From Primula veris (taxonomy: Eukaryota > Streptophyta > Magnoliopsida > Ericales > Primulaceae), in assembly GCA_963682055.1 (NCBI GenBank), contig OY821741.1:21212711-21276710 (forward strand): a stretch of 64,000 nucleotides of DNA. Direction: 5' to 3'. The position numbers and the translations under genes are program-made. Shown one piece after another: positions 11,301 through 21,480 of the stretch (its first letter is position 1; each line of letters begins with the position of its first letter). Under the pieces are notes generated by a model that had not been told where the DNA came from, searched no databases, and saw nothing but the letters and a program-made list of their open reading frames with translations.

Positions 11301-11484
11301 TGCGAAGGAACCTAGAACACACAAGAAGGCTAAGCACATCCAGAGGAAGTATCACGTTATACGAGAGATCGTACAAAGAGGAGATGTGCTGGTGACTAAG
11401 ATTGCATCGACGAACAACCTAGCAGATCCATTCACTAAAAGTCTTCCGGAAAATATTTTTAGTAGGCATGTGGAGAACATGTGA
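8382..11484 (+). pseudogene. pol: pol of copia element A (PR-INT-RT-RH), many lesions
   Basis: Domain order is that of copia. Protease: SWCVDTGATSHIC near 8415. Integrase: zinc-binding WHLCLGHIN...CESCLEGKM (8858-8985), then a core with HSDLC, TFSDDYSRYGYIYF and the NGVVERRNRTL block near 9330-9360. Reverse transcriptase: VAKGFTQKEGIDYEETFSPV, DVKIPFFNGSLEE, YGLKQASKSW and the active-site block LYVDDILLIG near 10524. RNase H: STMEAEYVAANDAAKEV and CDNSGAVANAKEP, ending ADPFTKSLP. Stops at 9054, 9249 and near 10074 and frameshifts between blocks show it is non-functional. The YVDD motif itself is intact. Confidence 0.92.
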
Positions 11485-11517
11485 GTGAGGTGTATGTAAG
11501 CATGACTTTAAGTCTAT

Positions 11518-11527
11518 AGTGGGAGAT
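11518..11527 (+). promoter_or_regulatory. polypurine tract of element A
   Basis: agtgggagat lies immediately before the 3' LTR start TGTTAGAAATATAC, the position and composition of a plus-strand primer. Confidence 0.75.
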
Positions 11528-11960
11528 TGTTAGAAATATACTAAAAGACATGCTTGTTTTTGTATTTATATTTGACAATGTTTTGAATTGATCTATTTAA
11601 TGAGAATAATATGAGCAATTGTTATTTATCATTATTGTTTAAATGACTAAATAAGTGTCTGTTATCCTATTTAGTAGATGGTCTAGTGTGTAGAGTACAA
11701 CTTACACACGGAAGATTAGACTGTCGGTTCTAATAGAATATAAGTTATATGTTTACAACTTTAGATGGAAATGGACACACCATCAGTAGAGTTGTAGTGC
11801 GTGGTTTTAGTAGGTCTGTCTTCATTATAGGAAACGGATAAATTCCAACTACATTTACTAGTGCACTTTGTGTGTATTAAACAAAACTATTACGAAATAA
11901 TCATTTGTTGACTGACTAGACAAAATAATTTTATAACTCGTGGTCATGGTTATTGTTTAT
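11528..11960 (+). repeat. 3' LTR of element A, truncated
   Basis: It matches the first ~430 bp of the 5' LTR (5077 onward) up to ggttattgtttat, then homology stops. About 830 bp of LTR are missing. The break is continuous with the filler at 11961-12010 and then with the truncated 5' LTR of element B. Confidence 0.88.
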
Positions 11961-12010
11961 AACGGATAAATAATTTTATAACGGATAAATTCCTATATTG
12001 TTGACTGACT
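11961..12010. other. templated filler at the A/B deletion junction
   Basis: These 50 bp belong to neither LTR in sequence order but are patched from nearby LTR-A sequence. aacggataaattcc recurs from 11833-11846, taattttataac from about 11927-11938, and gttgactgactaga from 11907-11920. Such short, locally copied inserts are typical of end-joining repair with template switching after a double-strand break. Confidence 0.75.
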
Positions 12011-13076
12011 AGAATCTAAAGTTTAGACCCCGTACTCAAATGGTTTGAGTAGCTTGTGTGACGAGTTTCGAAACGGTATATCGCATGACCTATTCGGTGA
12101 ATGGGTGTGAATGGAAATTGGCTCCGAAGTTGGACCATGGAGACACGAAATATGGAATTTGGGAAGAGAGATTGGGAAAACAAAGGGATGGGTAAGCCAC
12201 CCAAATATTTATCACACATCCAAGAGGAAAAACTATTTTGAATAGTTTATATACATATTCACCACTAGAGAGTGGTAATAATGTGTAGCCTCATAGGTGT
12301 GTGTGTAGGCAAGAGCACTACACACGCGCACGCTCGCTCGGTCTCAGGTATGGGAATTGGGACTTCCGGATGTTCCGGTTCCAAGAAAGTCTAAGAGTTT
12401 TGGATAATAACAAAACAGTGCCCAAAATTCCAGCAAGCTTGTAACTGATGCAATTAAATGAGAATAATTGCACTTAAGTGACCATTATGGCTGAGATTTC
12501 AGCTTAGCTTATGAGTAGGCAGCTCTCCCCCACTCTCTAAACAACACATTTTTACATTCTGGAAATATTGCATACATTTTTTTCCCATAGCATATTAGAA
12601 AGAGAGAGAACCACCCACCAACGGCTCGACCTTGACTCGTCGCCAGTTTTTGGCGAGTCATCCGAGACGTTGTACCTTGGGATCGAAGCGCCAACACAAC
12701 CAGAAACATTAAGGTGGTTGGCGAATATCGGTTAAGGGCAGACTGTCTAACAGTCCTGTAATTTCAATTCTGTAATTTAATTCTATAATTAGAATAGTTT
12801 CATTTTAGTCATGTAATTTCAATTTCAATCAGAACAGTCCGGCTATTAAGTTTATACTTTTCAGTCCAGCAGTTTCTATTTATTGCAATTCAGTTTATCA
12901 GATTATTAATTGATAATAACCTGACTAACGTTTGATTTAATTTCTATTCAGTCCATACATGTTGTAATATGTAATTTCAGTTTCAATTCTGAATTAATAA
13001 AGATTACACTGGTTTTGATTATTTCTTTTAGTCCTTTATTATTGTTTAATTGTTATTTCATACACAGAAACCAATA
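12011..13076 (+). repeat. 5' LTR of element B, missing its first part
   Basis: It aligns with the 3' LTR from agaatctaaagtttagac (18246) to the end cagaaaccaata (13076). Compared with the 3' LTR it lacks a CTCGGG-rich expansion, a 30-bp hairpin segment and a T-rich block near 19100-19260. A complete LTR of this family would be about 1.4 kb. Confidence 0.88.
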
Positions 13077-13444
13077 ATCTTAACCGATATTTTGTTGTTT
13101 CTTTCGTGTACTAATGAGTACTATATTTTTTAATTTCTAATTAATAAGGAATAATTCTTTTTTGCTTTCAATTCTAAATCTTATTAGAATTTGATTTGCA
13201 GGGAAAATTTCCAAAAAAGTTTATTTTTTTTGAAGATCTTGTTGATACCAACCGTATTAGTATTCAAGAAGAATTGTTATTAATCCTTTTGATACCAACC
13301 GTATTGGTATTCAGAAGGAAACCGTTTAATTTTCTTTTTGTCGTTTAATAAAATAGTTTTACAAACCCAAATTTCAGTTTTGGTGTTTTGTTTATAGAAT
13401 TTGTTGTACACGTATCTCATACGTTTTTTGTGTTGTCATTTCAG
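13077..13444 (+). other. leader of element B
   Basis: No canonical initiator-Met primer-binding site is visible after the LTR, so either this family primes differently or the site has decayed. Two imperfect 32-bp copies beginning ttgataccaaccgtatt lie at 13242-13273 and 13289-13320. A tttcag directly precedes the gag ATG. Confidence 0.6.
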
Positions 13445-14575
13445 ATGACAAACACTTCACCCATTGAGTTGCCTGTCGGGAGTGAGCATGACCCAGTGGT
13501 TGGTGGAAATGTCCATAACACTGGGGGCGATGCGAATGTGGGGGATAACGCCGAGGACGTAACTGCAGATGCTACGGCCATGGCAGATGCTACGGTCAAA
13601 GCTGAGGCTACGGCTACGGCCAAGGCCGCGGCCAAGGCTGCGACTAGAGCCAAGGCTGTGGCCAAGGGCAAGGCACCGATGTATTCGGCAGTGCCTACTT
13701 TGTCGATTTCTCATCTAGAGAAACCGGAAAAATTTAGGGGGGACAACTTCAAACGTTGGCATCAAAAGATACTGTTTTATCTCACCACCCTGAATCTGAC
13801 CCGATTTCTTAAGGAGACTGTTCCCGTCCTAAGGGAGGACGATCTAAACGAGCAGTCATTCTCTGCGGTTGAGGCATGGAGACATGCCGACTACCTATGC
13901 AAGAACTATATCCTGTGTGCTCTAGATGACACGTTGTTCAGTATTTTCGAACCCAAAGCTACTACAAAGGAGCTGTGGGAAACGCTCAAAAACAAGTACA
14001 AAGTGAATAATGCTGGCACAAAGAGATTTGTTGTCATGAACTTTCATGAGTACCGTATGACTGACAGTAGGGGTGTCATGGAGCAATTTGAGGAGCTCCA
14101 ACTCATTTACCATCGCTTTGAGGCTGAAGGGCTAGTGATTTATGAGACTTTCCAAGTGGCACACATGATTGAGAAATTGCCACTGTCTTGGAAAGACTTT
14201 TAAAACTACATGAAGCACAAGCGGAAGGAAATGACCCTGGAGGGGCTCTTTGAGAAGCTCAATATCGAGGTCAGCAACTGTCGTTCTGTAAGGAGAGGCG
14301 CTGGTGCTAACATCTCGATGGCAAAGGCCAATGTGGTCAAAAGCTCCAACGTCAAGCGGAAACACTTTGACAACGGAGGCAATGCTGTTGTCGCAAAGAA
14401 ATTTTCCAGAATCTAATTTGTATGTAACAGGACCGGCCATCATGCCGCGGACTGTTATGACAAAAAAGGCACTGTTAAGCCTAAGCCCCCCTCCCCGAAG
14501 AACTTCACAGGAAAGGGAGAAAGGAAAGCTCCAGCTCAGGCACATCTGGCCGAGGGAGGACGAGATGATGACCAC
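13445..14575 (+). pseudogene. gag: gag of copia element B, interrupted
   Basis: It starts at the ATG at 13445 (MTNTSPIELPVGSEHDP). An Ala/Lys-rich low-complexity stretch at about residues 40-75 (repeated AxATAKA units) precedes the conserved gag core LEKPEKFRGDNFKRWHQKI and FYLTTLNLTRFL. A stop at 14201-14203 interrupts it after PLSWKDF; the frame continues with MKHKRKEMTLEGLFEKLN. A zinc-knuckle relic VCNRTGHHAADCYD (near 14420-14460) sits in another frame, and the first Cys is not clearly preserved. Antisense frames here are shadows. Confidence 0.87.
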
Positions 14576-17500
14576 TTCACTGTTATGGTCTCTGAGGTGA
14601 ATCTCGTGGGGAGAAACCTCAAAGAGTGGTGGCTGGATACCGGCGCCACAAGTCACATGTGTTATAACCGGTGGATGTTCAAGACCTACAAGGCAGTAGA
14701 GGGAGAAAGCTGCTTCATGGGAAATTCGGCTATTTCCAAGGTAGAAGGAAAATAAAAGGTGGTGATGAACATAGCCTCTGGAGAAGAGCTGAGGTTGACA
14801 GGGGGGCTCCATGTACCGGATATCCTTAAGAATCTGGTATTCGGGTCTGTGATGGTGACGAACGGGTTCAAGCTTGTTTTTCAATCTGATAAAATTGTAA
14901 TCACCATATGTAGGCCGTGGCTATATGACCAATGACATGTTTAAGTTAAATGTAGGGACACCTGCTCCCAATAAAGGTGCTAAAGCCGAGGCTAGCACAA
15001 GCAATGTAATGATAGTTGCCCAAGAGGCCAATAATAAGAATTCTGATTTTGCTTATTACTTTTAGTCATTTCATTTGTGGCATGCTAGATTAGGTCACGT
15101 GAATTATAATTCTTTAAAGAAATTAATATCACTAAAACTAATAACAAATTTTTGTCTTTAATAAGCAACACAAATGTGAGATATGTGTAGAGGCAAAATT
15201 AACCAAATCTTTATTTCAACATGTTGAATGAGAAAGTGAACCTCTCGGTCTAATACACACAGATGTATGTGACTTAAAGTTTGTACAAACACAAGGAGGG
15301 AAAAAGTACTTTATCACATTTATAGATGATTGTACTAGATACTGCTATGTTTACTTAATGAAAAGTAAAGACGAATCGGTAGAGAAATTCGCTCTTTATA
15401 AGACCAAAGTTGAAAATCAACTCAATAAAAGAATTAAAACATTGAGAAGTGATAGAGGCAGTGAATATGAATCACCGTTTGAGAAAATATGTGCTGAAAG
15501 CGGCATTATACATTAGACCACAGCCCCATACACTCCCGAGCAAAATGGGATTAACGAGCGTAAAAATAGAACGCTAAAATAAATGATGAATGCTATCTAA
15601 TCAGTTCTGGGTTACCCCAGAACATGTGGAGGGAAGCGATACTTTCTGCAAACTATGTTTTAAACAAGTTACCACATAAGAAGTGAGATAAAACTCCATA
15701 TGAATTATGGAAAGGTCATCAACCCATTTATAAGAACCTGCGGGTTTGGGGTTGTCTCGCAAAGGTCCTAGTTCCCACTCATAAGAAGATGAGAATTGGT
15801 CCTAAAACGGTGGACTGTGTGTTCATCGGATATGCACATAATAGTAGTGCATATCGGTTTATCGTACACAAGTCGAACAATCCCGATGTGCATGTAGATA
15901 CGTATATGGAAAGTCGAGAGGCCTTTTTCTTTGAGGATATCTTTCCCCGTAAATTACCAAAATCTATACTAACTCAAGAGTTGAACAATGAATGAAATGT
16001 TGGGGCAAGTGAACCGACAGAGGAAAAGGAAGAGCCTCATCGTAGCAAAAGGCCAAAGAATGAAACTTCCTTTGGACCTTTTTTCTTAAGCTTCAACACC
16101 GGATTCCCAATATTGGGAAGAAGCTATCCAAAATGAGATTGAGTCAATCATGAAAAACCACACATGGGAACTAGTGGATCTTCCGCAAGGATGTAAGCCC
16201 CTAGGTCACAAGTGGATCTTCAAGAGGAAGTTAAGGGTTGATGGCACGATTGAGAAATATAAGGTGAGACTTGTAGTCAAGGTCTTTAGGCAAACTGAAT
16301 GTGTCGATTATTTTACACGTTTGCTCCTGTCTCCAGGAAAATGTCCATCTGAATCGTCATTGCTCTCGCAGCATTGTTTGATATGGAAATACATCAAATG
16401 GATGTCAAGACGACATTTCTAAATGGAGAACTAAAAGAAGAAATTTACATGGAACAACCGGAAGGGTTTGTAGTTCCTGGTAAAGAGCACCAAGTGTGCA
16501 AACTTGTAAAGTCTCTATATGGACTAAAACAAGCACCAAAGCTATGGCACGAGAAGTTTGATAGAATTATGCTATCAAACGGTTTTCGAATTAATGAGTG
16601 CAATAAATGTGTCTACACTAAAGGAAGTGAAAGAGACTGTGTGGTAGTCTGTCTCTATGTGGATGACATGATTATAATTGGGAGTACTGGTAGAATCGCC
16701 TCCACAAAGAAATGTTGTCACAACACTTCGATATGAAGGACCTGGGCATAACTGATGTAATACTTGGTATGAATATTACCAAAACATCAGAGGGGTATGC
16801 CTTGTCACAAAGTCATTATGTTAAACAAGTACTAGACAAGTTTGAAAAGGGCAGTAAGGCGATGTCCAGAACCCCAATTGAGTTCAACTGTAACCTGAAA
16901 AAGAACTTCGGTAAGAGTGTGAATCAATTGGAGTTCTCTCGGGTCCTAGGCAGTCTCATGTATATAATGAATTGCACTAGACCAGACATAGCAAACTCAG
17001 TAGGTAGACTGAGCAGGTACACCAGCAATCCGAGTGAGGAACACTTGAAAGCCATCATGAAACTTCTCAAATATATGAGGTTTTCAGCCGATACTGGAAT
17101 GGTACTCAGATATCCAGCGATACGGGAATGGTACTCAGATACCAACTGGATATCAGAGTCCAATAGCACAAGGTCCACGAGTGGATATGTGTTTATAATG
17201 GGAGGAGCTTCCATGTCTTGGAGATCCTCCATATAGACATATATCGCAAGGTCAACTATGAAATCTGAATTAATAGCGTTAGACCTAGCAACCGAGTAGG
17301 CAGATTGGCTGAGAAGTCTTTGGAAGGAATTCCAATGTGGGCGAAACCTGTTCCCGCGATAAGCATGCATTGTGATAGTCAATCAGCTATTGTGCAGGCA
17401 CATGATCATATGTATAATGGAAAGTCTCGACATATACGTCGGAGACATAAATCCGTAAGAGAATTGTTATCTAACGGTGTGCTATCCTTAGATTTTGTGA

Positions 17501-17694
17501 GATCAAATGAAAACATAGCGGATCCGTTAACTAAAGGTTTGACTCAAGAAGGAATCGAAACGTCATCGAATGGAATGGGATTAAAGCCCATTAAACTGGT
17601 GGCCCCCCATAGGCAACCCAACCTAAACGGAATCTTTCCTGCTAGGTTCAAAGGGAAACTGAACTGTGAGGGCAACCGAACAAAGCACTCGTGA
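14576..17694 (+). pseudogene. pol: pol of copia element B (PR-INT-RT-RH), many lesions
   Basis: Protease relic WWLDTGATSHMCYN near 14627. Integrase zinc-binding block FHLWHARLGHVNYNS near 15073 and core relics (FIDDCTRYCYVYLM, NERKNRTLK) to about 15600, with stops. Integrase C-terminal VWGCLAKVL and DCVFIGYAHNSSAYRF near 15750-15860. [54 protein letters not shown] and [10 protein letters not shown] near 16655, then a frameshift into [16 protein letters not shown]. RNase H: SSNSTRSTSGYVF-like region near 17160, HCDSQSAIVQAHD, and IADPLTKGL near 17520. A small duplication of ggaatggtactcag (near 17095 and 17128) disturbs RNase H. No function remains. Confidence 0.9.
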
Positions 17695-18170
17695 ACCAGT
17701 AGTTCCCAGCCCATTTCCGCAATGACAGAGTGATAGACCTGTACCATTGTAAGGTTGAGCTTGAGGCTCTTAATGATCCAAGTAACTCGACGGTCAAGTA
17801 AGGTTAGTCAGGACACCTTCGACTTAGAACCACCTATAACGAATGTGTAAGGTCGGTGCCATGTGATGAGCTTTGGCTAAATCACCAGATCACACAGTTG
17901 AAGTTGCCGAAGCAGTCTAGCCCAAATATGGACGACAACGAAAGGGCCTAGTAGGTTGGCAGAAAGGGCACTGTGCGGGTATCATACTGGGATACACAAA
18001 GCTAAAGGGTTCAAAGCATCTATGCTACCTAATAGCAGTATTCCGGATGATATTACGCTACGGCAGGCTCAAGGTGTGTGCTACCTGACCTTAGGAAGTG
18101 AACCTTTGCGGTTCTCTTGATTTGCATTTAGGGCATGGGATTTCAAGCTAATTGCATTAATGTGTGGGAT
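17695..18170 (+). other. 3' non-coding region of element B
   Basis: About 480 bp between the end of the RNase H frame and the 3' LTR. The last bases, taatgtgtgggat, are a weak polypurine tract directly before TGTTGGG. No ORF of note. Confidence 0.65.
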
Positions 18171-18565
18171 TGTTGGGAAAAACCATGTTTATGGTGTTTT
18201 CCGAATTGGTCATGAGTCCAAAAGTTTGGTCAAATTCCATGCGAAGAATCTAAAGTTTAGACTCCGTACTCAAATGGTTTGAGTAGCTTGTGTGACGAGC
18301 TTCAAAATGGTATATCGCATGAACTATTCGGTGAATGGGTGTGAATGGTAATTGACTCCGAAGTTGGACCATGGAGAGACGAAATCTGGAATTTGGGAAG
18401 AGAGATTGGGAAAACAAAGGGATGGTGAAGCCACCCAAATGTTTATCGCACATCAAAGAGGAAAACTATTTTGAATAGTTTGTATACATATTCACCACTA
18501 GAGAGTGGTAATAATGGGTAGCCTCATAGGTGTGTGTATAGGAAAGAGCACCACATGCGTGCACG

Positions 18566-18668
18566 CTCGCTCGGTCTTGGGCTCAGTCTCAGTCTCGGGC
18601 TCGGGCTCGGGCTCGGTCTCGGGTCTCGAGTCTCGGATTGCGGGTGCGGGCGCGGGACTTGGGACTTG
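18566..18668. repeat. GC-rich CTCGGG/GTCTCG simple repeat in LTR B
   Basis: Runs of ctcggg and tctcggg with interruptions form a GC-rich island in otherwise AT-rich DNA. The same place in the 5' LTR (near 12329-12365) has only a short ctcgctcggtctcagg, so the tract expanded here or shrank there after insertion. Confidence 0.85.
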
Positions 18669-18790
18669 GGAAATGTTCCGGTTCCGGTTCTGGTTCCAAG
18701 AAAGTCTACGAGTTTTGGATAATAACAAAACAGTCCCCAAAATTCCAGCAACCTTTTAACTGATGCAATTAATTGAGAATAATTGCACCA

Positions 18791-18820
18791 TTAATTCAGC
18801 AGTTTCGATTGCTGAATTAA
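18791..18820. repeat. perfect 11-bp inverted repeat in LTR B
   Basis: ttaattcagca (18791-18801) and tgctgaattaa (18810-18820) are exact inverse complements around an 8-base loop. The segment is absent from the 5' LTR of the same element, which reads attgcacttaagtgacc across the site. Confidence 0.85.
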
Positions 18821-19580
18821 GTGACCATTATGACTGAGATTTCAGCTTAGCCTATAAGTAGGCAGCTCTCACCCACTCTCTAAAAAACAAATTTTTACAT
18901 TCTGAAAATACTGTATACATTTTTTCCCATAGCATATTATAAAGAGAGAGAACTACCCATCAACGGCTCGACCTTGACTCGTCGCCAGTTTCCGGTAAGT
19001 CATCCGAGACGTTGTACCTTGGGATCGAAACGCCAACACAACCAGAAACATTGTGGTTGGGCGAATATCGGTTAAGAGTAGACTGTCTAACAGTCGCCTT
19101 GTCTTTTTTATTTCTGTCTTTTAAATACTGCAATTTAAATTCTGCAATTTATATTTTGTCTTTTCAATTCTGCAATTTCAATTCAGTATTTATTTTTGCT
19201 GTAATTTTTAATTCTGTCTTTTAGCTTTCTGTAATTTCTTTAAAATATTGTTTCTATTCTGTAATTTCAATTTTGTAATTTAATTCTGTAATTAGAATAG
19301 TTTCATTTCATTCATGTAATTTCAATTTCAATCAGAACAGTCCGGCTGTTAAGTTTATACTTTCCATTCCGGCAGTTTCTATTTATTGCAATTTAGTATA
19401 TCAAATTATTAATTGATAATAATCTGACTAACGTTTGTTTTAATTTCTATTCAGTCCATACATGTTGTAATCTGTAATTTCAGTTTCAATTCTGAATTAG
19501 TAAATATTACACTAGTTTTGATTATTTCTTTATAGTCCTTTATTATTGTTTAATTGTTATTTCGTACACGGAAACCAACA

Positions 19581-19750
19581 GAAATTGTGTTATGGAGAAC
19601 TTGAAGAACAAGACATTGCTTAAAATATTAGACATAAAACTTTTTTAATATTTATGTTCAATGAATTGGTGTTTTCATTTGATGACATCTCATTTCTAAA
19701 TAATTAGAATAACAAGAGTGAACGTCATCACTACAGTATTGATGAATACA
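19581..19750. other. unassigned DNA between element B and the LINE tail
   Basis: About 170 bp of AT-rich DNA with no gene or recognised repeat. It may be the original flank into which the LINE and element B inserted. Confidence 0.4.
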
Positions 19751-19930
19751 TTTGTTTCTTTTGGCAAGGTAAAAAATTTCACGATTACATCTTAAAACAC
19801 AAAGGCTCAACCTTTACATAAGAATAAAAACACAGCCACAAAATAAATACGTTACTAGCTACTTTTATATCAGATTTCAAACATAGTCCTCATATCACTA
19901 GTCATAAAAATATCATCTTCACATAGCTGC
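19751..19930 (-). mobile_element. LINE 3' end (ORF2 stop, 3' UTR, decayed poly(A)), minus strand
   Basis: On the minus strand this reads as the tail of a plant L1-type LINE. It holds the last ORF2 codons (...SDMRTMFEI, stop at 19872-19870), a 3' UTR with gatgtaatcgtgaaat and ttttaccttgcc, and a decayed A-rich end (aaaagaaacaaa) near 19751-19762. The ORF2 frame continues on the right at 57754-57761 and 59551-59714 once two LTR insertions and one copy of each target duplication are removed, and it stays open across both joins. Confidence 0.65.
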
Positions 19931-19935
19931 CCAGC

Positions 19936-20155
19936 TGTTAGCATGTTTGTGCTAGCGTTCGTTTGGTTAGCGGATTGATACTTCGAAGGAACTTTTGTGG
20001 GCACCGTTGGCTAATGATTGGCGTGTAAGAGCGTCAAGAGTTACGGGTTTGATATGGTTCAAACGACGGGAAGAATCAAGGAGAAACACCAAAGGCATTT
20101 GGCTGGTTTCGGGACGGTTTTGCAAAGCAATTTGGCGATGTTTGCCAAGGGATTT
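19936..20155 (+). mobile_element. solo LTR X, left part
   Basis: Begins TGTTAGCATG directly after ccagc (19931-19935). Its continuation is at 57064-57748, on the far side of the Sirevirus array, and the right end ...CCGTGACA is followed by ccagc (57749-57753). That gives a 5-bp target duplication and a ~905-bp LTR with TG...CA ends. No internal domain or second LTR is present, so it is a solo LTR. Its family is not recognised. Confidence 0.72.
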
Positions 20156-21421
20156 TGTTAGGACCAGATTCCTGGTCTAAATATTGTTTATTGTCTATTG
20201 GTTTTTACTAAATAAATCCTAACTGTTACTACGAACTAAGACAGCATTGACAGGTTTTAAGTACTAGTTGTAACCTCAGTTACAACCTATGTTGACAGGT
20301 TTCAAGTATCAGTTGCAACCTCAGTTGCAACCTACTAAGTCAATAGTGACAGGTTCCAAGTACCAGTTGCAACCTCAGTTGCAACCTACTAAGTCAGTAG
20401 TAACAGGGTTCAAGTACTAGTTGCAACCTCAGTTGCAACCACAGTTCCAACCTGCTGCTCAGCAGTATTCTGTCTAGTTCTGTGAATCTGCATAGCTGTT
20501 ATTTATTAATTGTTAATTGACTCTACAGCATGCAGGATATATTCTCATATGATTCTAAAAGTTCAATATGCGTTTAAGTGAGAATATCAAAGTGGTAAGG
20601 AAAGATTTCCTAAAAGGTATAAAGAGATTAGTTATGTTTCCTTTAAATTTATAATTCTATATCTCTATTCTTATACTAATCCTTATCACATGTTTCAATC
20701 CTTGTTCCTTATCAATTTAGTATGATAGGTTTTAAGATTGAATAAAATCAGGAGTTAATGTTTTTCATGAATACCTAAAAGATATCTTTTCAAGATATGA
20801 TCCTTTTATATGATTCCTAGCTATAGGACAATGCTAACTCCTACAATCAAGTTGGTTATTAAACAGGTATCAACCAATGATGATTGGAGTCAATCAATGC
20901 TGAAGTATCACGCAATGCATGGGAAGATTGAAGCCAATCAACAAAGTCAAAAAGCAATCAAAAGATATTGAAGATTGAAGATTGTTTTTACTTGCTTATA
21001 TAGTTAATAACTTGGCTTGTAATTTGTGTGTGTTTTAAATTATAAAGAACTTATTTTCTAGAGAGAATACACGTGAGCTTTAAAAAGAAAACAATGGTGG
21101 GATGCCATTGATTTATAAGTGATAGTTATAGAGTAGGAGCAATATAGAGATAGGCAGAAAAACCTAGAGGGAGTCTAAGTGTTTTTCGTTAAGACTTGAG
21201 TCATATATTGTAAGCTTTTTATAATATCATAATCTGGGTAAGTGCCCCGGAGACGTAGCCTAGTTAGGTGAACTCCGTTGTTAAATGTGCGTGTGATTTA
21301 ATTTACGTACATTTAACATTTTACAGTTCTGTCCATTTATACACTGAGTTCTAACTGTGGTTGCAACCTCACTTAGAACCTAACTGCAAAACTGCAACTA
21401 GAACAGCGGATAGGAATTTCA
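20156..21421 (+). repeat. Sirevirus LTR1 (5' end of the array)
   Basis: 1266 bp, TGTTAGGACC to GGAATTTCA. By eye it carries seven substitutions against LTR2, all apparently private to LTR1. Candidate core promoter: ttatatag near 20996. It contains the 54-bp GTTGCAAC repeat block at 20249-20455. The following primer-binding site is mutated. Confidence 0.92.
20249..20455. repeat. 54-bp tandem repeats with GTTGCAAC modules, LTR1
   Basis: One 45-bp and three 54-bp units, each starting gacagg or aacagg and containing two GTTGCAAC-type palindromes 12 bp apart (the first unit has gttgtaac and gttacaac). The same block occurs in every LTR of the array. Confidence 0.9.
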
Positions 21422-21435
21422 ATTGGTATAAGAGC
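21422..21435 (+). promoter_or_regulatory. primer-binding site of unit 1 (mutated)
   Basis: attggtataagagc; the canonical initiator-Met site seen in units 2-4 is attggtatcagagc. The C-to-A change would weaken tRNA pairing for minus-strand priming. Confidence 0.85.
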
Positions 21436-21480
21436 TTCACACTAGATCTTACTTAGTGTGGATCCTGTGTTCTAGTAACA

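Larger units (their letters stand above)
5077..11960 (+). mobile_element. Ty1/copia retrotransposon A, decayed, 3' LTR truncated
   Basis: An LTR element with a complete 5' LTR, long leader, gag, protease, integrase, reverse transcriptase and RNase H in copia order, then a polypurine tract and a 3' LTR cut off after about 433 bp. Multiple frameshifts and stops show it is dead. Gag opens with a copia-type LVGPNYIDWKRNLDIVL block. The element starts about 235 bp past the O-methyltransferase stop. The target duplication cannot be tested because the right end was lost in the rearrangement at 11961-12010. Confidence 0.93.
12011..19580 (+). mobile_element. Ty1/copia retrotransposon B, decayed, 5' LTR truncated
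   Basis: A second copia element of a different family from A. The 3' LTR is complete (TGTTGGGAAAAACC...GAAACCAACA). The 5' LTR lacks its first ~77 bp, lost at the junction with element A. Gag, protease, integrase, RT and RNase H relics occur in order, all with stops and frameshifts. The two LTRs differ by many substitutions and by repeat expansions, so this is an old insertion. No target duplication can be tested. Confidence 0.92.
18171..19580 (+). repeat. 3' LTR of element B
   Basis: 1410 bp from TGTTGGGAAAAACC to GAAACCAACA; the terminal TGTTGG/CCAACA pair is a perfect short inverted repeat, supporting the ends. It contains a CTCGGG microsatellite (18566-18668), a perfect hairpin (18791-18820) and a T-rich block of ctgcaattt/ctgtaattt repeats near 19115-19290. 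Confidence 0.88.

Noticed and set aside
14132..14884. 250-codon minus-strand open frame
   Set aside because: It lies antisense to gag and protease of copia element B and shows no recognisable motif. It is a shadow of the degenerate coding strand.
20249..20455. Regularly spaced repeats that could look like a CRISPR array
   Set aside because: The spacers are themselves part of a 54-bp tandem repeat, the units lie in LTRs of a plant retrotransposon, and no cas genes or unique spacers exist.
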